Assembly (NCBI GenBank): GCA_951230915.1
Contig: OX579642.1
Coordinates: 11,284,001-11,348,000 of the forward strand
Direction: 5' to 3'
Source: Antitrichia curtipendula
Taxonomy: Eukaryota; Streptophyta; Bryopsida; Hypnales; Leucodontaceae
DNA: 64,000 nt
Under the pieces are notes generated by a model that was not told the DNA's origin, did no database searches, and saw only the letters and a list, made by a program, of their open reading frames with translations. Of the stretch, positions 1 through 12,169 are shown piece after piece (position 1 is the first letter of the stretch; each line of letters starts with the position of its first letter). A program made the translations under genes and the position numbers.

Positions 1-2
1 TC

Positions 3-2324
3 GTGTGTGTCATTTTCCAGGTATCAAGAATGGACGCAGAGGATGTAGCAGGAGGTTTGGGACCTGGAGGTGACCCTCCAGGAGGTTTGGGACCTGGAGG
101 TGATCCCCTAGGAGGTTTGGTACCTGCAGGTGAACCCCAAGATAGAAGGAAGAGAGGAAACAGAGCAACCTTGGATTGGGGCACACTTAATGCCGAAGCG
201 GTTATGGCAAAGCTTGGATGGGTGGAGGCAGATGGCCCATGGACAAGAGTGACATGTCGGCAATATATAGATTGGGCCCACATCAACCGCCATTGGCCAC
301 ACGACCGGTACGAGATGCACGTGAAATCTGGCGTGGTAAATATTGACCAGTGCCAACATCCGCACTTCAAGAAGAAGATGATTGAAGTGTCATTGGCACT
401 TTGGGGGTCAAGATCCAAGAAAGACGGGACACTTTCATTGTGCCAAATGGCATATGCGGAGGGTTTTTTTGGCAAGGATGTGGACTGGAGCAGCTTTTTG
501 GGCAGAGCGCGGAATAATGCATTTCCAAATCGAACTCGCCACATTGCACAAAATCTTGCTGTACCATTGGATAATGTACCAAATCCTGCCGTGCCATTGG
601 CTGATGTCCAAAATGTGCAAATGAACGTGGTTCCACTGGCGGAGCGTCTAGGGACGAAGTTGATGGAGGTAGAAGTTGGTCAGGGCAGCGGTCCACATGT
701 CAACCAACAAGATGTGATTGGTGGAGTGTAAGCTGACGGTGAAGAAGTAATTCGCTTGTGCCAATTAGTACAAACACTGCAAGCAGAAAAAGAAGAAACA
801 CAACGACAACATGCTGCAGTGTTGGAAGTTCATCGTGCAAGGATGCGGGCCGTTTAAGATGAAAATGTGCGCCTCATCGCACGTGAAGCCGAGTTCGTAG
901 AGCGTGAAAGGCGGGTCAGCACAGACTCAGTTCCACCACTCAATCTTGTAGTGGAACGTGCTACATACGGTTCAGATGAAGACACACCAGGCCCGAGCAA
1001 TACATCTGAGTTTGTGCTGCAATCACGATCCACTTTTCCAAGTGCAGAAAGTGCCACATTGGATATTATGCGTACATGTGCTGAGCGAGTTGAAGCAGAG
1101 CTTGGAAGTACTCGCACAAACATGGAAGAATTAACAAACGCCATGCGTGCTTTGGAACTTCGTGCCAACAATGCCGAGGCAGAGGTGGCGGTGCTGACTG
1201 CAGCTTGAACAGCTTTGGAGCAGACCATGACCGCATTGAATGCTGAAAATATGCGGTTGGTTCAAAATCCTCAGAAGGAGCAGAGGCTGCTTCAAATGTG
1301 CAACATGAAGTTGACATGCAGCTTAGCGCTAAACGAGGCTAAGCAAATGCAACGTGAAGTGAGGAGAGTGGCTGCAGAATTCAATGATGACGGTCAACAT
1401 TATTTTGGCTTGACCTCGTGGCCTCGGGTGGCAGAAATGTTCACCGATGATTTGCCAGTGTATAGGGAGAATTCAAGCATCGATTGGAATGCCCGTCCAG
1501 ACTTGGAATTCCAATATAATATCGATCGCCAATGGTACGGGCCACCCAACCACGATGGCATTATGCCACTAGTGTGGCCTTCTGTTCCAGATTTTGTACA
1601 AGATGGAACAACATGTATAATGTGCCAACAACCGTTTGGCCCCGAGGGTGGATGGAATCTTGGTACATGTGGCCATCTATACCACCTCGTGTGTCTTATT
1701 CCACACATGGTCACCAGAAAGAGATGTGCGCAATGCAAGGCTCCATTTCATGCACGACTGTACAAAACGTTTGGCCTTCAAGACCACATGCCTGAACATT
1801 ACGAGTACAATGAAGAAAATTTACCGGGCATCGGTAATAGAGTACATTGGGGGTCCAACATGACATGGCTTTGGAAGTGGGGCCACCACAACCGACACCT
1901 CCCGGCAGGAACGGTGGCTGACATTCCATTGACGAGTGACGCCCAAGTGACAGAGGTGATCAGGAGGGTGTTTGGAGACAGTGATCCAGGGCGTCGACTA
2001 TATTTTGGTCAGATTGCCGGTGGACATTGGGACCCAGACCGCTTAATTTTTGTGCGTGCACCACATCCACAATGCATCATGTTTAACTCTCAAGGCCAGC
2101 CAGTCGGATTTGAGGGTGAATTGGGCTATGAAGAAGAAATGGCGTACATTGCAGAGAATACCTTCCATGAGCCAGCCCTCGTGAATGACATTTTTTCCCA
2201 CTTACATGATAGATACGATATAGAAGCACTTCAGCTTCTGAGGACTTTTGAATCGCAACAAGAACTGCAGCGATTTTTGAGAAATAGCATAGCACGCGGC
2301 GTTGTAATCGAAGAAGTAGACTAG
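3..2324 (+). pseudogene. RING-H2 / coiled-coil protein gene, probably cargo of element C1
   Basis: One reading frame runs from the window edge to the TAG at 2322-2324, broken by three in-frame stops: TAA 729-731, TAA 855-857 and TGA 1206-1208. Each is one C-to-T change from CAA, CAA or CGA. The frame is otherwise intact, so this is a lightly decayed gene whose 5' end lies outside the window. Order of parts: a Gly/Pro repeat (51-138), a conserved module around YIDWAHINRHWP (about 270-450), acidic and coiled-coil segments (about 730-1400), then a C3H2C3 RING finger at about 1612-1740 (CIMC, a Cys before GHLYH, HLVC, CAQC). RING-H2 domains are usually ubiquitin-ligase modules; that role is inferred. 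The first module recurs in the gene at 49820-51264, so the two genes are related. Transcription points toward the C1 terminus, as terminal genes do in A and B. Confidence 0.7.
51..138 (+). repeat. 30-bp in-frame minisatellite, three units
   Basis: Three head-to-tail 30-bp units starting GGAGGTTTGG encode three copies of a GGLGPGGDPP-like decapeptide near the N-terminus of the RING gene. The unit is a multiple of three, so copy number could vary without breaking the frame. Confidence 0.8.
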
Positions 2325-2997
2325 ATTGTGTATAACTAGATAGATGTATAGAATTAAATACTGGAAGTTGTACAAAGCGAACGTATGTAATATGTAAAGC
2401 CTTTATTAGTTTACCATGTACTTCAACGGATTTATAAAATATGTACATTTATCGTTTTCTTTCCACCTCGTGTATTGTTGCTTTGCCTTTGTCTATTTTT
2501 GTAATCTATTGGATCTTTTTGTAATAGTATAGAAGAAGCTTGTATGCTTAGATGGTAGGTAAAAGAGTGTTCTATTTTATTTTTGGTGAAGCCCTAAAGT
2601 CCGAAGTCCATTTTTTGGCCCAAAACACCCTAAACCACCACTTTTGCTATGTTCACCTATGAATTAAATTTTCCATTTTTTTTTTAATCAAACCAAAGGA
2701 TCTTGTTGTACACTTTTCTTAGATGACGTGATAAAAAATTTGTAATGTTTGACCGTATGGATTGAAAGTTATTAGCATTCAAAGTGAAAGAAACAAATTT
2801 ATTTTAAGAAGTTGCTAGGATTGCCCGCTCCACAAAAAACCCATAACTTTTCCATTCCTAATCCAAATGGGATGAATGAAAGCCTCCCGTTTAAAAGAAA
2901 ATATAATCCAACTGGCAAAAAATATACAAATTTGTATTTCATTTTTTTGTGGATTTTTTTGTCTACCCGGAGTCCTGGACTGCCCGGTGTCCCGATC
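2325..2997. other. AT-rich non-coding stretch 3' of the RING gene
   Basis: No convincing ORF. It probably belongs to C1, but the matching C2 sequence lies past the window end, so this cannot be shown here. No CAGGGTTG-type terminus is visible, so the far end of C1 is not in this stretch. Confidence 0.5.
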
Positions 2998-4208
2998 TCC
3001 TCTGTTTGAGGTTATTGTGGCATACCCTTTGCTCTTAGGCACCGATTGGAATAGAAATTGTATTATGAATAAACTCATAAGTTTATCTATCATTCTATAT
3101 TATCATTCTTATGAAAAAAAATTCAAAAGTTTCAGTAAAAAATGAGATCATAGGAGCCTATCGAAAATCCATTTTGTCCCTTGCAACAAGAACAATGAGA
3201 GTATGTTACTTTAGGGGCTAAGAAATAAAAACAATGGAAATTCTTTACCAAAGCAAGAAATAAGTAACAAACTATTTTATTGCTTCATATTTGATGAAAT
3301 CTCCTTTAAGTCTTTAGAATTAAACCAAAAAATAATTCACGTTTTGTAACTTTTGTTCTATTAGTTTTAATGCTTTTTTAGTTGGACTATTCATTGACTA
3401 CTACCTTATGTTTATTTTTAAATCCAAAGTTTACAAATTAAAGTATTGAACATTTTTCATTTTTTCTCAAATGGCATTATAGAAATCAAATGATCAAAGT
3501 CTAATATCTTGCAATTGCTAACTTGATAAGGTCACGCTACATGAAATTTATTTGAAAATCAATTGAAATAAATGACTTTATGAATGGCAATCCTATACTT
3601 GAAAGTCTTAAATTGAATAGATTCTAATTTTTTCTTTTCATTTCATTTCAAGATGAACATGGTGAAATGACAACTTGGAGTGTTTTTTGGCAATAATTAG
3701 CATAGGGCCTACATGGATTAATATTTTTGAATTTCTTGCCATATAGTCAATGTAAAATCAATTTAGCAACTTCTCTAATTAGAAATCCAATAACGAACTT
3801 TAATCCTTAGAATCCTAGATGCTCAAGTCATGTTTTGAGCTCCTACGAATTTGCTCTAAATTGAACAAAATGTCAATATTTTGATTAGGTGACTAGGTGT
3901 ATCAATTAAAAAAATTTTGTAACCGTATAAATTCAAACAAGACATGTTACAAATCTCATAGGTTGCTAAAACACAAAAATATCACTTATAGAATAAAAGA
4001 TAATAATGTTTGAACATGAGGGTGTTAAAACTACAAAAATGATGTGAAGTCTTCCAATCCTCTTTTCAGTTTTCACAAGTCAAATTTAAAAAGTTTTTGA
4101 CCCAAAAAATATGAGTTTAAATTTCCTAACATATATAACCCCAATCAATTTATGGCTTTTCAAAATATACTATATATACTTTTTTTTAATTTTATTTAAC
4201 CCCTAAAG
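2998..4208 (-). mobile_element. Element C1, internal segment left of the A insertion
   Basis: Non-coding sequence that is the reverse complement of 62791-64000 over its length, with small differences. In C2 that segment runs directly into the counterpart of 19434-20782. This shows that 2998-4208 and 19434-20782 were contiguous before element A inserted. The last ten bases (4199-4208) are the left target duplication of A. The left limit of 2998 is only where C2 leaves the window; C1 almost certainly extends further left. Confidence 0.85.
4199..4208. repeat. Left target-site duplication of element A
   Basis: ACCCCTAAAG abuts the left end of A and is repeated exactly at 19434-19443. The single-copy empty site is present in inverted orientation at 62791-62800 in C2. 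Confidence 0.9.
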
Positions 4209-4260
4209 CAGGGTTGCTATTTTGTGAGCATTCGAGCATGAGCCTGTGAGCTTGTGAGCG
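4209..4260 (+). repeat. Left terminal inverted repeat of element A
   Basis: Starts CAGGGTTGCTATTTTGTGAGC and continues with GAGCATGAGCCTGTGAGC. It matches the complement of 19382-19433 with scattered mismatches. The first eight bases are also the first eight bases of element C. Confidence 0.85.
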
Positions 4261-4329
4261 TACAAATTTTATAAGTTTTTATCAAAAAAATTTGATCAAA
4301 TTTTATTATGCTTGGTAAATCTTAGTAAT

Positions 4330-4386
4330 TTTTACCATGAACCTATTACCGTGGATCTATTGCCGTGGACCTATTACCATGGTCCT
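4330..4386 (+). repeat. Subterminal short repeats, left end of A
   Basis: About four imperfect copies of ACCTATTACCGTGG in tandem. The complement occurs at the right end (about 19155-19272), so this is a mirrored subterminal array, as expected of transposase-binding sites in large DNA transposons. The binding role is inferred. Confidence 0.65.
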
Positions 4387-4563
4387 TTGAACAACCTTGA
4401 TGTACTATTTATTAGACTTTGTTAGATTTGAAGAAAAAAAGTGGTGATTAATTAGAATTTATTTAAAATAAAATAAATTTGTTTTATTTAAATTTAAATT
4501 TTTATAATCACTTTTGTTTTGTTGCGTGGCTCCCCTCCCCCGAGGGCAGCCCTCAAGCAAGCA

Positions 4564-4591
4564 AGAATAAATAAATAAATAAATAAACATA

Positions 4592-4622
<31 letters not shown>

Positions 4623-4660
4623 TTTTAATTTTTTTTAATTTTTTAATTTTTTTTTTTTTT
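4564..4660. repeat. Simple-sequence tract (AATA, TA and poly-T)
   Basis: AATAAATAAATA, then about 12 TA dinucleotides, then T-rich sequence. Confidence 0.9.
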
Positions 4661-4670
4661 TGCTTGGGGT

Positions 4671-4692
4671 CTCCCCTCGGGGCCGAGGGGAG
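4671..4692. repeat. Element-A palindrome variant with GGGGCC centre
   Basis: CTCCCCTCGG, then GGCCGAGGGGAG: a near-palindrome of the A family. Two more diverged versions follow within about 130 bp. Confidence 0.7.
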
Positions 4693-4815
4693 TTCCCAAG
4701 GAGGGGGGAAATGATGTTTTTTTCAGTGTTTGTTTATTTTTTTTGGCGTTGGGAAGCTCTCATCGGTGTTGAGGGGCTCCCCTCGGTGCTGAAGGGTTCT
4801 CCTCGATGCCGAGGG

Positions 4816-4870
4816 CAGGGTTGCTATTCTGTGAGCGTGTGAGCGTGAGCCTATCATCCTGTGAGCATAC
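4816..4870 (+). repeat. Internal duplicate of the A left end
   Basis: CAGGGTTGCTATTCTGTGAG starts here, 607 bp inside the true left end, and resembles the terminal sequence at 4209. The left end of A is therefore duplicated, or carries a partial relative. Confidence 0.7.
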
Positions 4871-5285
4871 AATTCCATCTAAAAATCCACGGGAATAGGT
4901 CCATGTTAGTATGTAGGTTTCAAAATTGATTTTTAAAATCTAAATCTGAATAGATCAACCTCATTCGATTTCAAATAAATCACCATTGTAGTAATGTCTA
5001 GGTACTTATTGTTGTTAATTGATGATGTGAATTTCATCCATAAAAATGATGCCTTCCAAATTTTGGTCCAAATAGTGCAATATAGCTTATAAAATGCAGT
5101 TTCTATTCTAAATCAAAATTTGGTAAAATTTTTAAATTTTAGTACTTCCAAGTGATATGAAGTTCAACATATAATCATTTGTCGTTGATTCGGATTTAGG
5201 AGATACTTATCATGGAAGGACAGAAAACAACATATAATAAACGATGAAATAAAATCAAACAACTGCATAGCAATTACAAATAGAG

Positions 5286-8200
5286 TCACCTAGAGTGAGA
5301 GTGGTCACTACTATCAGTGGATGAAGTCTCCTGCTCTGCCTCTAGGGCTGTCTCATCTACAAACTGCAGAACTTTAGGGTCTATAGTTTTAGACTTCTTC
5401 CGTATAGGAAAATGTCTCTGAGAGGCAAATGTCGAAGGTAAAGCCTCTGCATATGATGGCAACACAAAGGACTTCTCTGGGCTTGGGAAAAATCCAGGTA
5501 AAGTGAAGAAGGGACGATGAGTTGCCGCATTAGAGATTATGCTGCCAAAAAAAGAACAGATTATTAGAAATGGATTGAATATCACATTTTTGATGAAACA
5601 AACATGTATCATAAAGGTAAAGGAAACATAAACAATGGATTAGAACTACACATATCAATTGGGAAAGAAAATGCAAGCTTGGATAGACTTACTTACTGAA
5701 ACGGGATTTCTTCACGATGTGTGGGACTTCAACTTCCACTGCATCTTCATCGTCAGAACCCAGTATGACTGTTGCAGCTGATGTTGAAACATCTGGAACT
5801 GAGCGAATCATTGGGGCCAAAATTGCATCGAAGATTGCCTTATCTTCTTCAAGTGCAACAATGTGCCTGCTGAGGATCCTACAAGCGTGGATGGAGGCTC
5901 CTAATCCCAAGAACAGAAAAAATTCAGTTACTAGAGCATTCATAAGGAATAAAAGAGAATATGAAAATCTAGATTACAAAAAATAGATTGTAAAGGCAAC
6001 TGGAATGACCTGTTGCAGCAGTGCAGTCGATAACAACGTCATTGAGAAGTGTTGATGCCTCTATCAACATCTGAAGGAATCGGGGATCCTTCTCTCGGGC
6101 CCCTCTCCATGGGTTGAACTTGCTGTCCATGGTCAAAGTCTCCTTCTTTGTGAAATTTTGAAGAACATCATCAACAGCTACATCTATCCCTAATTCCTTC
6201 AGCCTTGGGCATAGTTGAAATTTGAATTTAGAAGGACCAACTCCAGGCAAGTTCCTCACCAACAACATAATGCCAAAGCGTTGTGTCTGCAAGAATGATG
6301 AGATAGGGAGACAATCAGTCCATCACAAATGCATAGACATAAATTACAAGCTTACTCTAAAAATCATTATAGACTGAAATATGTAGAGGCATACAATTCA
6401 AAAATAACGGGAAACATAAAGTACATTGCGGTAGAACTGAGAATGCCAAAATTGAACTATTAAGGCAATTGACTTCATCCAGAAACAATAATAGGAAATA
6501 ACTGAGTTTGAAATCGAAATGCATAATGAATATACCGTTCTTGAAGTAGAAACAGGCGAGGCTAGATGTAATCAATTCATTCTCCACTAGTCCTTCATCT
6601 TCTCAAAAGAGTATGTAGTACCATACTTCAAAATAGTAGCCTTCGTAATGGCCCTCAAGGGATAAATAACGATTAGAGCTCCATCATCTTGTAGATGACC
6701 ATCAGCAAATTCAAAAATGGCCTCTAACTAGGAAGGTGTGTCCATATTCCACTTCGGAACGCTAGTTGCAGGCATCGACAAATTTGGGACCGGCAAACCC
6801 TCTGGCATGTCTGCAATAATAAGGTCAATCCGCGGTTTATCACTTCTGGCTCCTTTGAAGAAGCGCTGCTTGTCCCCTTTGTGCTACAACAGATTTTTAA
6901 AGGGCAGACGATTGAAGCCCAAAACAGAGTAATAAAGCTCAAGAACCAAATCACAAAAAAACGGTGAAAGGCATGTATAACTGCTAACCTTATCAATGAA
7001 ATCTAGGATGTCACTATACACCTTGGACAGAGGATCAGCAATTACATCTGCAAGAGAGTAATTGACAATGAACTTAGAGATGGAAATCTCTGAGTCATTG
7101 AGATATTCCACAGCTGATGGCCCATGCTGCATTCCCTCTTTGCTGAGTGAAGCATATTGAGCATCACGCTTGGTGCCACGCGAGACCGAACGCTGGTGCT
7201 GGGAGCCGTCATCCTTCGATGATGAAGGCGGAATTTGCTCCCTTGCCTTCTTCCCCTTGGTCTTCTCCGCTGCTGGTGCCTTCTCAGTCTCAACAAGTTT
7301 TTGTGCTTTCCTAGTGATCTTCTCCTTGGCCTTGTCCACCGCTTCCAAGTTCTTCAATGCAATCTTCTTGTCAGCCTCCTCTCTCCGCTTAATAGCTTTG
7401 GCCTTCGCATCATCATTAAGGTCGGCGAACTCATCAAATTCTGCAACGACCTCATGAGAGTTGATCGCCTGCTTGATGTGCTCTTTTGGCAGTGGCGTGA
7501 ACTCCGGTGGACAATCTAAATACCATGCACCGGATTTGAGGTGCAAACTCATCCACCAACGCAATTGCGCCGGTGAAAACATGCAGTGCTCGGAAGAGAC
7601 ATCTAACCACGTTCCAAGAAAAGGAGGCAGGTCACGCTTTGCGATTGCTCCCTTTGGTAGCAGCTCATATTTAAAATACCTGTACAAAGCATAGAAAGTG
7701 AGAAGGAATATTGTCTCAAGGTCAAAAATTGAAAAATCTAATTAAGCATACCACAGTGACAACACGAAATGGAAGTCGTACCGATAAACTGCACATTTGA
7801 CAACGAGATCGGAGCCTTTGGGTTTTCTGAAGTCATCCGACTTCCTGAAGACATCGTGTCCTCAGAACTGAGTCAAGAATGCATGGTCCCAGACTCGAAT
7901 TCGCCATGCTTCAATATAATCTGTGAAATTGTCAGGCTCTTGGAGAGAGTCCATTGACAACGTGAGCTGGTCCTTCTTCACAATGTTATCGAACATTTCA
8001 ATTCCCACCTCTTCAATCTGTGCAATCATATGAGGTAGTTAGACATATGCAGACAATGCAAGATTCCGTTGCAATCAGCATTTCACAACGTCATGCACTA
8101 CATAATATGACAATGATATGATTAAATACTAGAACAAATGAAAGGGAAGTACTTACCCCTGCATACCACCAGGCCTTCGCCAAGAAGGACCTTAACTCAG

Positions 8201-9668
8201 TCTCTCCTACTGGCTTCAATGGAAAGCGCCTTCCTTCTCTTGTTTGAATGGATGAATTCCACCAACGCAACCACTTCACCTTTTGTTCCCGGCTGACGTT
8301 GCAAGTTGCAATCAGCTGCAACTTCTCCAAGGTCATTTCCGGAGTGATGTTGGAGCTCCAGTGATGCTCAATCTGAAGCACAAGTTACATAGAGTTAGAG
8401 GTAGTATATGATAAGAGAAGAACATAAAAATGTGGTTGTAGGCAATGTCGTCATACCTCTTGAAGCCATTCGTTTCCAAGATTGGGATTGGCAATGGCTG
8501 TTAACTTCCCCAACTTCTGGATCAACTTCGATGTCTTTTCCTTTGTACCTAATTTCATAGCAGCCAAGACGCCCTCCTCTAACTGATCCTCCTCCGATGT
8601 TTCTTCTTTGTAGAGCCTAACTGCAACATCAGATGCTGCCGCTATCTCGTACTAGAAACAACATAAACATAAGTTAATTCCGATATAGAATGCTTTGAGC
8701 AAAATACAATAAAAAAAAAAAAAAAAAATTATGTTGAATGACTCTACTTACCCGGAAGATAAATGAAGTGAATACTTCAACCGACATCGAGTACCAACTC
8801 TTTTGAAGATTTGTTTGGCACTGGGTCATCTCAGTGTCACTCAAGTGCTCAGAGAACTTCTCCAATGGCAATAGTCCGTACTTGCGAACACAATACAACG
8901 TGTGAACAAGGCTAGTCTTGATGAATGAATTTTCTATATGCTTGCAATATGAAATGAAGTTGTTAAATTGTACCTAAATCATAACAGAGGACAACAAAAA
9001 AAATATACAATGTAATGATGAACTTACTTGTTGATGTCGTGCATGGCGTGCATGACATCACCGATCTTTCCCTTCGTCTCAAGAATTATGGAATCAACAG
9101 AAATATGCCAATCTCTATCGAGGCCATGGTGCTTCTTAATATAAGAAGTCCATGAAAGCAGTCTATGGTTACCATCACAGACAAAGAACTTGGAGTTCTG
9201 AAAATGATGCAATCCCAGAGTTGCATTGAGGTGGGAGTTGAAGATCTCGTTTTCTTCATTCCACAATGGTCCCCATGCCTCTTTTTCTGCATCAGACACC
9301 TGCTCAGTCTCACCCTGCTCGTTAGTAACTGACACATAAAAAACGCACGATCCATCTCTGTAGCCGTGCACGAACTCCTGTTCCAATTTCGTGAGATCAC
9401 ATTGAAGCGCAAGCCTAACCATTGGCATTGGAGCAAGACGGCACAATGGGATCCTTAGCCGAGATATGGAATGAGGTTTTAATCTCAATTCGGCAATGGA
9501 CGCAACGGAGTTGACTTTCTATGCTCTCCTAAACGCGTCCTCGGATTTGTACTCCTCTCCAGTCTCCTCCATGTCTTGGTCAATTGAGTTTCCCTCCTGA
9601 ACTCCACTTCCAGAGGTGACACGCTCTAAAATAGATTGAGTCTCCAGTTGTTCTAAACAAGCCTCCAC
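5286..9668 (-). pseudogene. Element A ParB-like domain / amino-DNA-methyltransferase-like protein, multi-exon
   Basis: Exons by GT-AG signals and frame (minus): 9668-9028, 8973-8752, 8651-8457, 8372-8157, 8017-7752, 7679-6989, 6883-6536, 6286-6010, 5900-5693, 5541-5286; stop TGA. The first exon has a ParB/sulfiredoxin-like block ending FFVCDGNHRLLSW. The exon at 7679 has a Lys/Glu-rich coiled coil. The exon at 6883 has IDLIIADMPEG and LQDDGALIVIYPL, the place and spacing of motif IV in beta-class N6A/N4C methyltransferases. The exon pair 6286/5900 has NPWRG, then VVIDCTAATGASIHAC and RHIVALEEDKAIF, matching motifs X, I and II in the right order. Motif IV reads DMPEG rather than DPPY and motif I lacks FxGxG, so activity is doubtful. 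In-frame stops: 9521-9519, 7864-7862, 6730-6728, probably 6599-6597. The end of exon 6883 may contain a frameshift. Fused ParB-methyltransferases are known from phages and bacterial mobile elements. Confidence 0.7.
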
Positions 9669-11090
9669 CTGAATAGAAAACAGATGATGCATGATGAAGT
9701 GAAGTATAGGAACGAGAGGATACCAAATTGGATGGCCCAGCAACTACCCTTGGCGCCGAGGGAAACCCTGGAGTAGAGTCCCTCAGATAGAGGTCAAGGA
9801 AATTGAATAAAAAAAACAAGCAATTTACTTACAACATCAAATTAGTCAGTCACCAAAAAAACTATGGAGGTGAATTGGAGAATCTTTTGAATTAGGAGAC
9901 ACATCCAATTAAACAGATTGAGCTCATCCCATTAGTATTCAGTCAAGACCTCATGTCCACAGTACTACCCTCGACGCCGAGGGCTGGACTAAGAAGAACT
10001 CTGTAGATCAAAATACAATTAAAGAGAAGGATTCCCGAAATTGAACTTGTCAAAATAACTATTAGCCAGTACAGAATATGCTATAATGATAACTTGGGAC
10101 AGAAATTCCTTCCCTAAGTTCGCAAGCTCATTTTATTTAACGCAGGGCAGGAAGTTTCTATCAAGCTACTACATCATCATAATGTTCCGAAATAAATTCA
10201 AATGGATAGGTGCAGATCAAGCATAGATAAATTATCTTTATTCTCTTATCTAGGAAAGACAATGTAACAACACGAATTATCAGCAAGGCATTGCTAAATT
10301 CAAATAAGAGAAAACATTAGTTCATGAACTGATTGTCAAACCTAAGTGAAGTTATACACAGATTACGACTAACTCAATTGATTAAAACAGTATGATAAGA
10401 CGTTCCTAATCGCCAAGTAGATGGATGTATTTCGTGAATTTCAAGATCATACAAGAAGTCCGAACTCATGATTGAAATTACATATGCCCTTGTAAGACCT
10501 ACCATAGTCCTACGATCAGAACGCACTCACAACACACATACCCTCAGCGCCGAGGGTATGAGACCAGTAGTCGCCTACTGACTGAAATTACAAATACGAA
10601 GTTCAACTTCGACACTGAGGATACTAGAAGGTGAAGAATTAGCTAATATACATTGTAGAAGATGTTACAATACTATTACTGTACTATATCAACCCCATGT
10701 CATCCGACCACTACCCTCGGCGCCGATGGATACATATACGTACTGACCCGAGATTAACTAGGACAAAACATTTGATAAGATAGTGTTCACAATAAGCAAA
10801 TTGAGGAGTAAGCCAGGAATGTTCGTGAACAGATACCTTAAGAAAGAAGAAATCTCAAGAACCCGAGATATTCTACATGTCATTGAGTAATGACCACAAG
10901 CAATACGACAGACACAAAGCAGCAACTTCCCGAAACAGATCAAACAAACAAGACACTGGACATGCCCTCGGCGCCGATGAGAACCTCAGGGGCTGACCGT
11001 TTAAGAAATTTCACAAAATAGTTCGCTCTCCTAATCTTGTCATGAGGTGCGGGGGACACGAGAAGCTCAACACGATCTGCGGTTCTCTTG

Positions 11091-11106
11091 CCCTCGGCGC
11101 CGAGGG
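11091..11106. repeat. Perfect element-A palindrome
   Basis: CCCTCGGCGCCGAGGG reads the same on both strands. It is the consensus for the dispersed A family. Confidence 0.9.
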
Positions 11107-11135
11107 CAACCTAGGTTCTATTACCTTTTGATCAG

Positions 11136-11222
11136 GAAATTCGAGGCACGACAACGAGAGGCACGGGAATGCGAGGCACGGGAATGTGAGGCACGACAAT
11201 GCGAGGCACGACAATCTAAGCG
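11136..11222. repeat. Short tandem repeat GAGGCACGRSAATG
   Basis: About five units of 15-17 bp containing GAGGCACG. Found only here in the window. Confidence 0.75.
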
Positions 11223-12153
11223 TCTCACAAACTGCAACCAATGAAGTCGTCAACATACCTCGGCGCTTACCGTTTCACATATAGCCTTTTGAATCAGAGA
11301 GAAACTCTTACTTGCGCTCAAAGAAATTTATAAACAGATATTGTATCGTACCGCAATATGAAGTCACATTTCATTTGGGACAGAATTAGCATAATCTGAG
11401 GTAATTGTTGCAGATTGGTATTTCTAGTTCTCCAAAAATCAGAGTTTGAAGAAATAAATCGTCAAACCTGTAGGCCGAGATCCTCCCCTCAACGCCGATG
11501 GGAACGTCCAGACAGGTCTCACTTGATACGAGAAATTCCTCTACGAGCTGCAGTTCTAGAAACTTAAGGTAACATAACAGTAGAAAATCGTTCGCTTTTC
11601 TGAATCTGCCATGTACAGGCGATAAAACGAAATTCATTCACGAGTAGACTGCTATTCAGTAATCCAATCTCGATAGGTTTTGGTGCACCTATTGTCCGTC
11701 ATTACACAACAGTTTGGATTAGGGTTCTCACTGTGGATAAATACTACACTCATGTGATGACACAAGTAAAATGGGGACATACTGATTCTAATGATATAGA
11801 TTGTCGGGATACCAGAATGTGGGACTGAGATGATGAAGACAGGGACAATGAGATATTCTCAAATTTGTCTATCCTTGCCCTCCGAGACCCTCAAATGTCA
11901 TTAAGGGACCTCCTTCGGATGCTTTGATACTCTGTTTACTTAATCCGACCAACTTAAATACATTTCTAAAATCAATAATCAGTTGGGATTAGTCGTGACT
12001 GCTGAAGTGAGATGTGGAATTGGAAGACCAAACCCCTAGGCGCTGAAGCAAAAAGAATAATTGAATCGCAAAGAATTGATACGCTGGAGTAACGAATTCA
12101 AGCGGTGTTTGAATCCAGGGTTTATTGGTTTAAAATCCTCGGCGTGGCTTTTC

Positions 12154-12169
12154 CCCTCGGCGCCGAGGG
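12154..12169. repeat. Perfect element-A palindrome
   Basis: Second exact CCCTCGGCGCCGAGGG copy, with a diverged half copy immediately upstream (about 12137). Confidence 0.9.
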
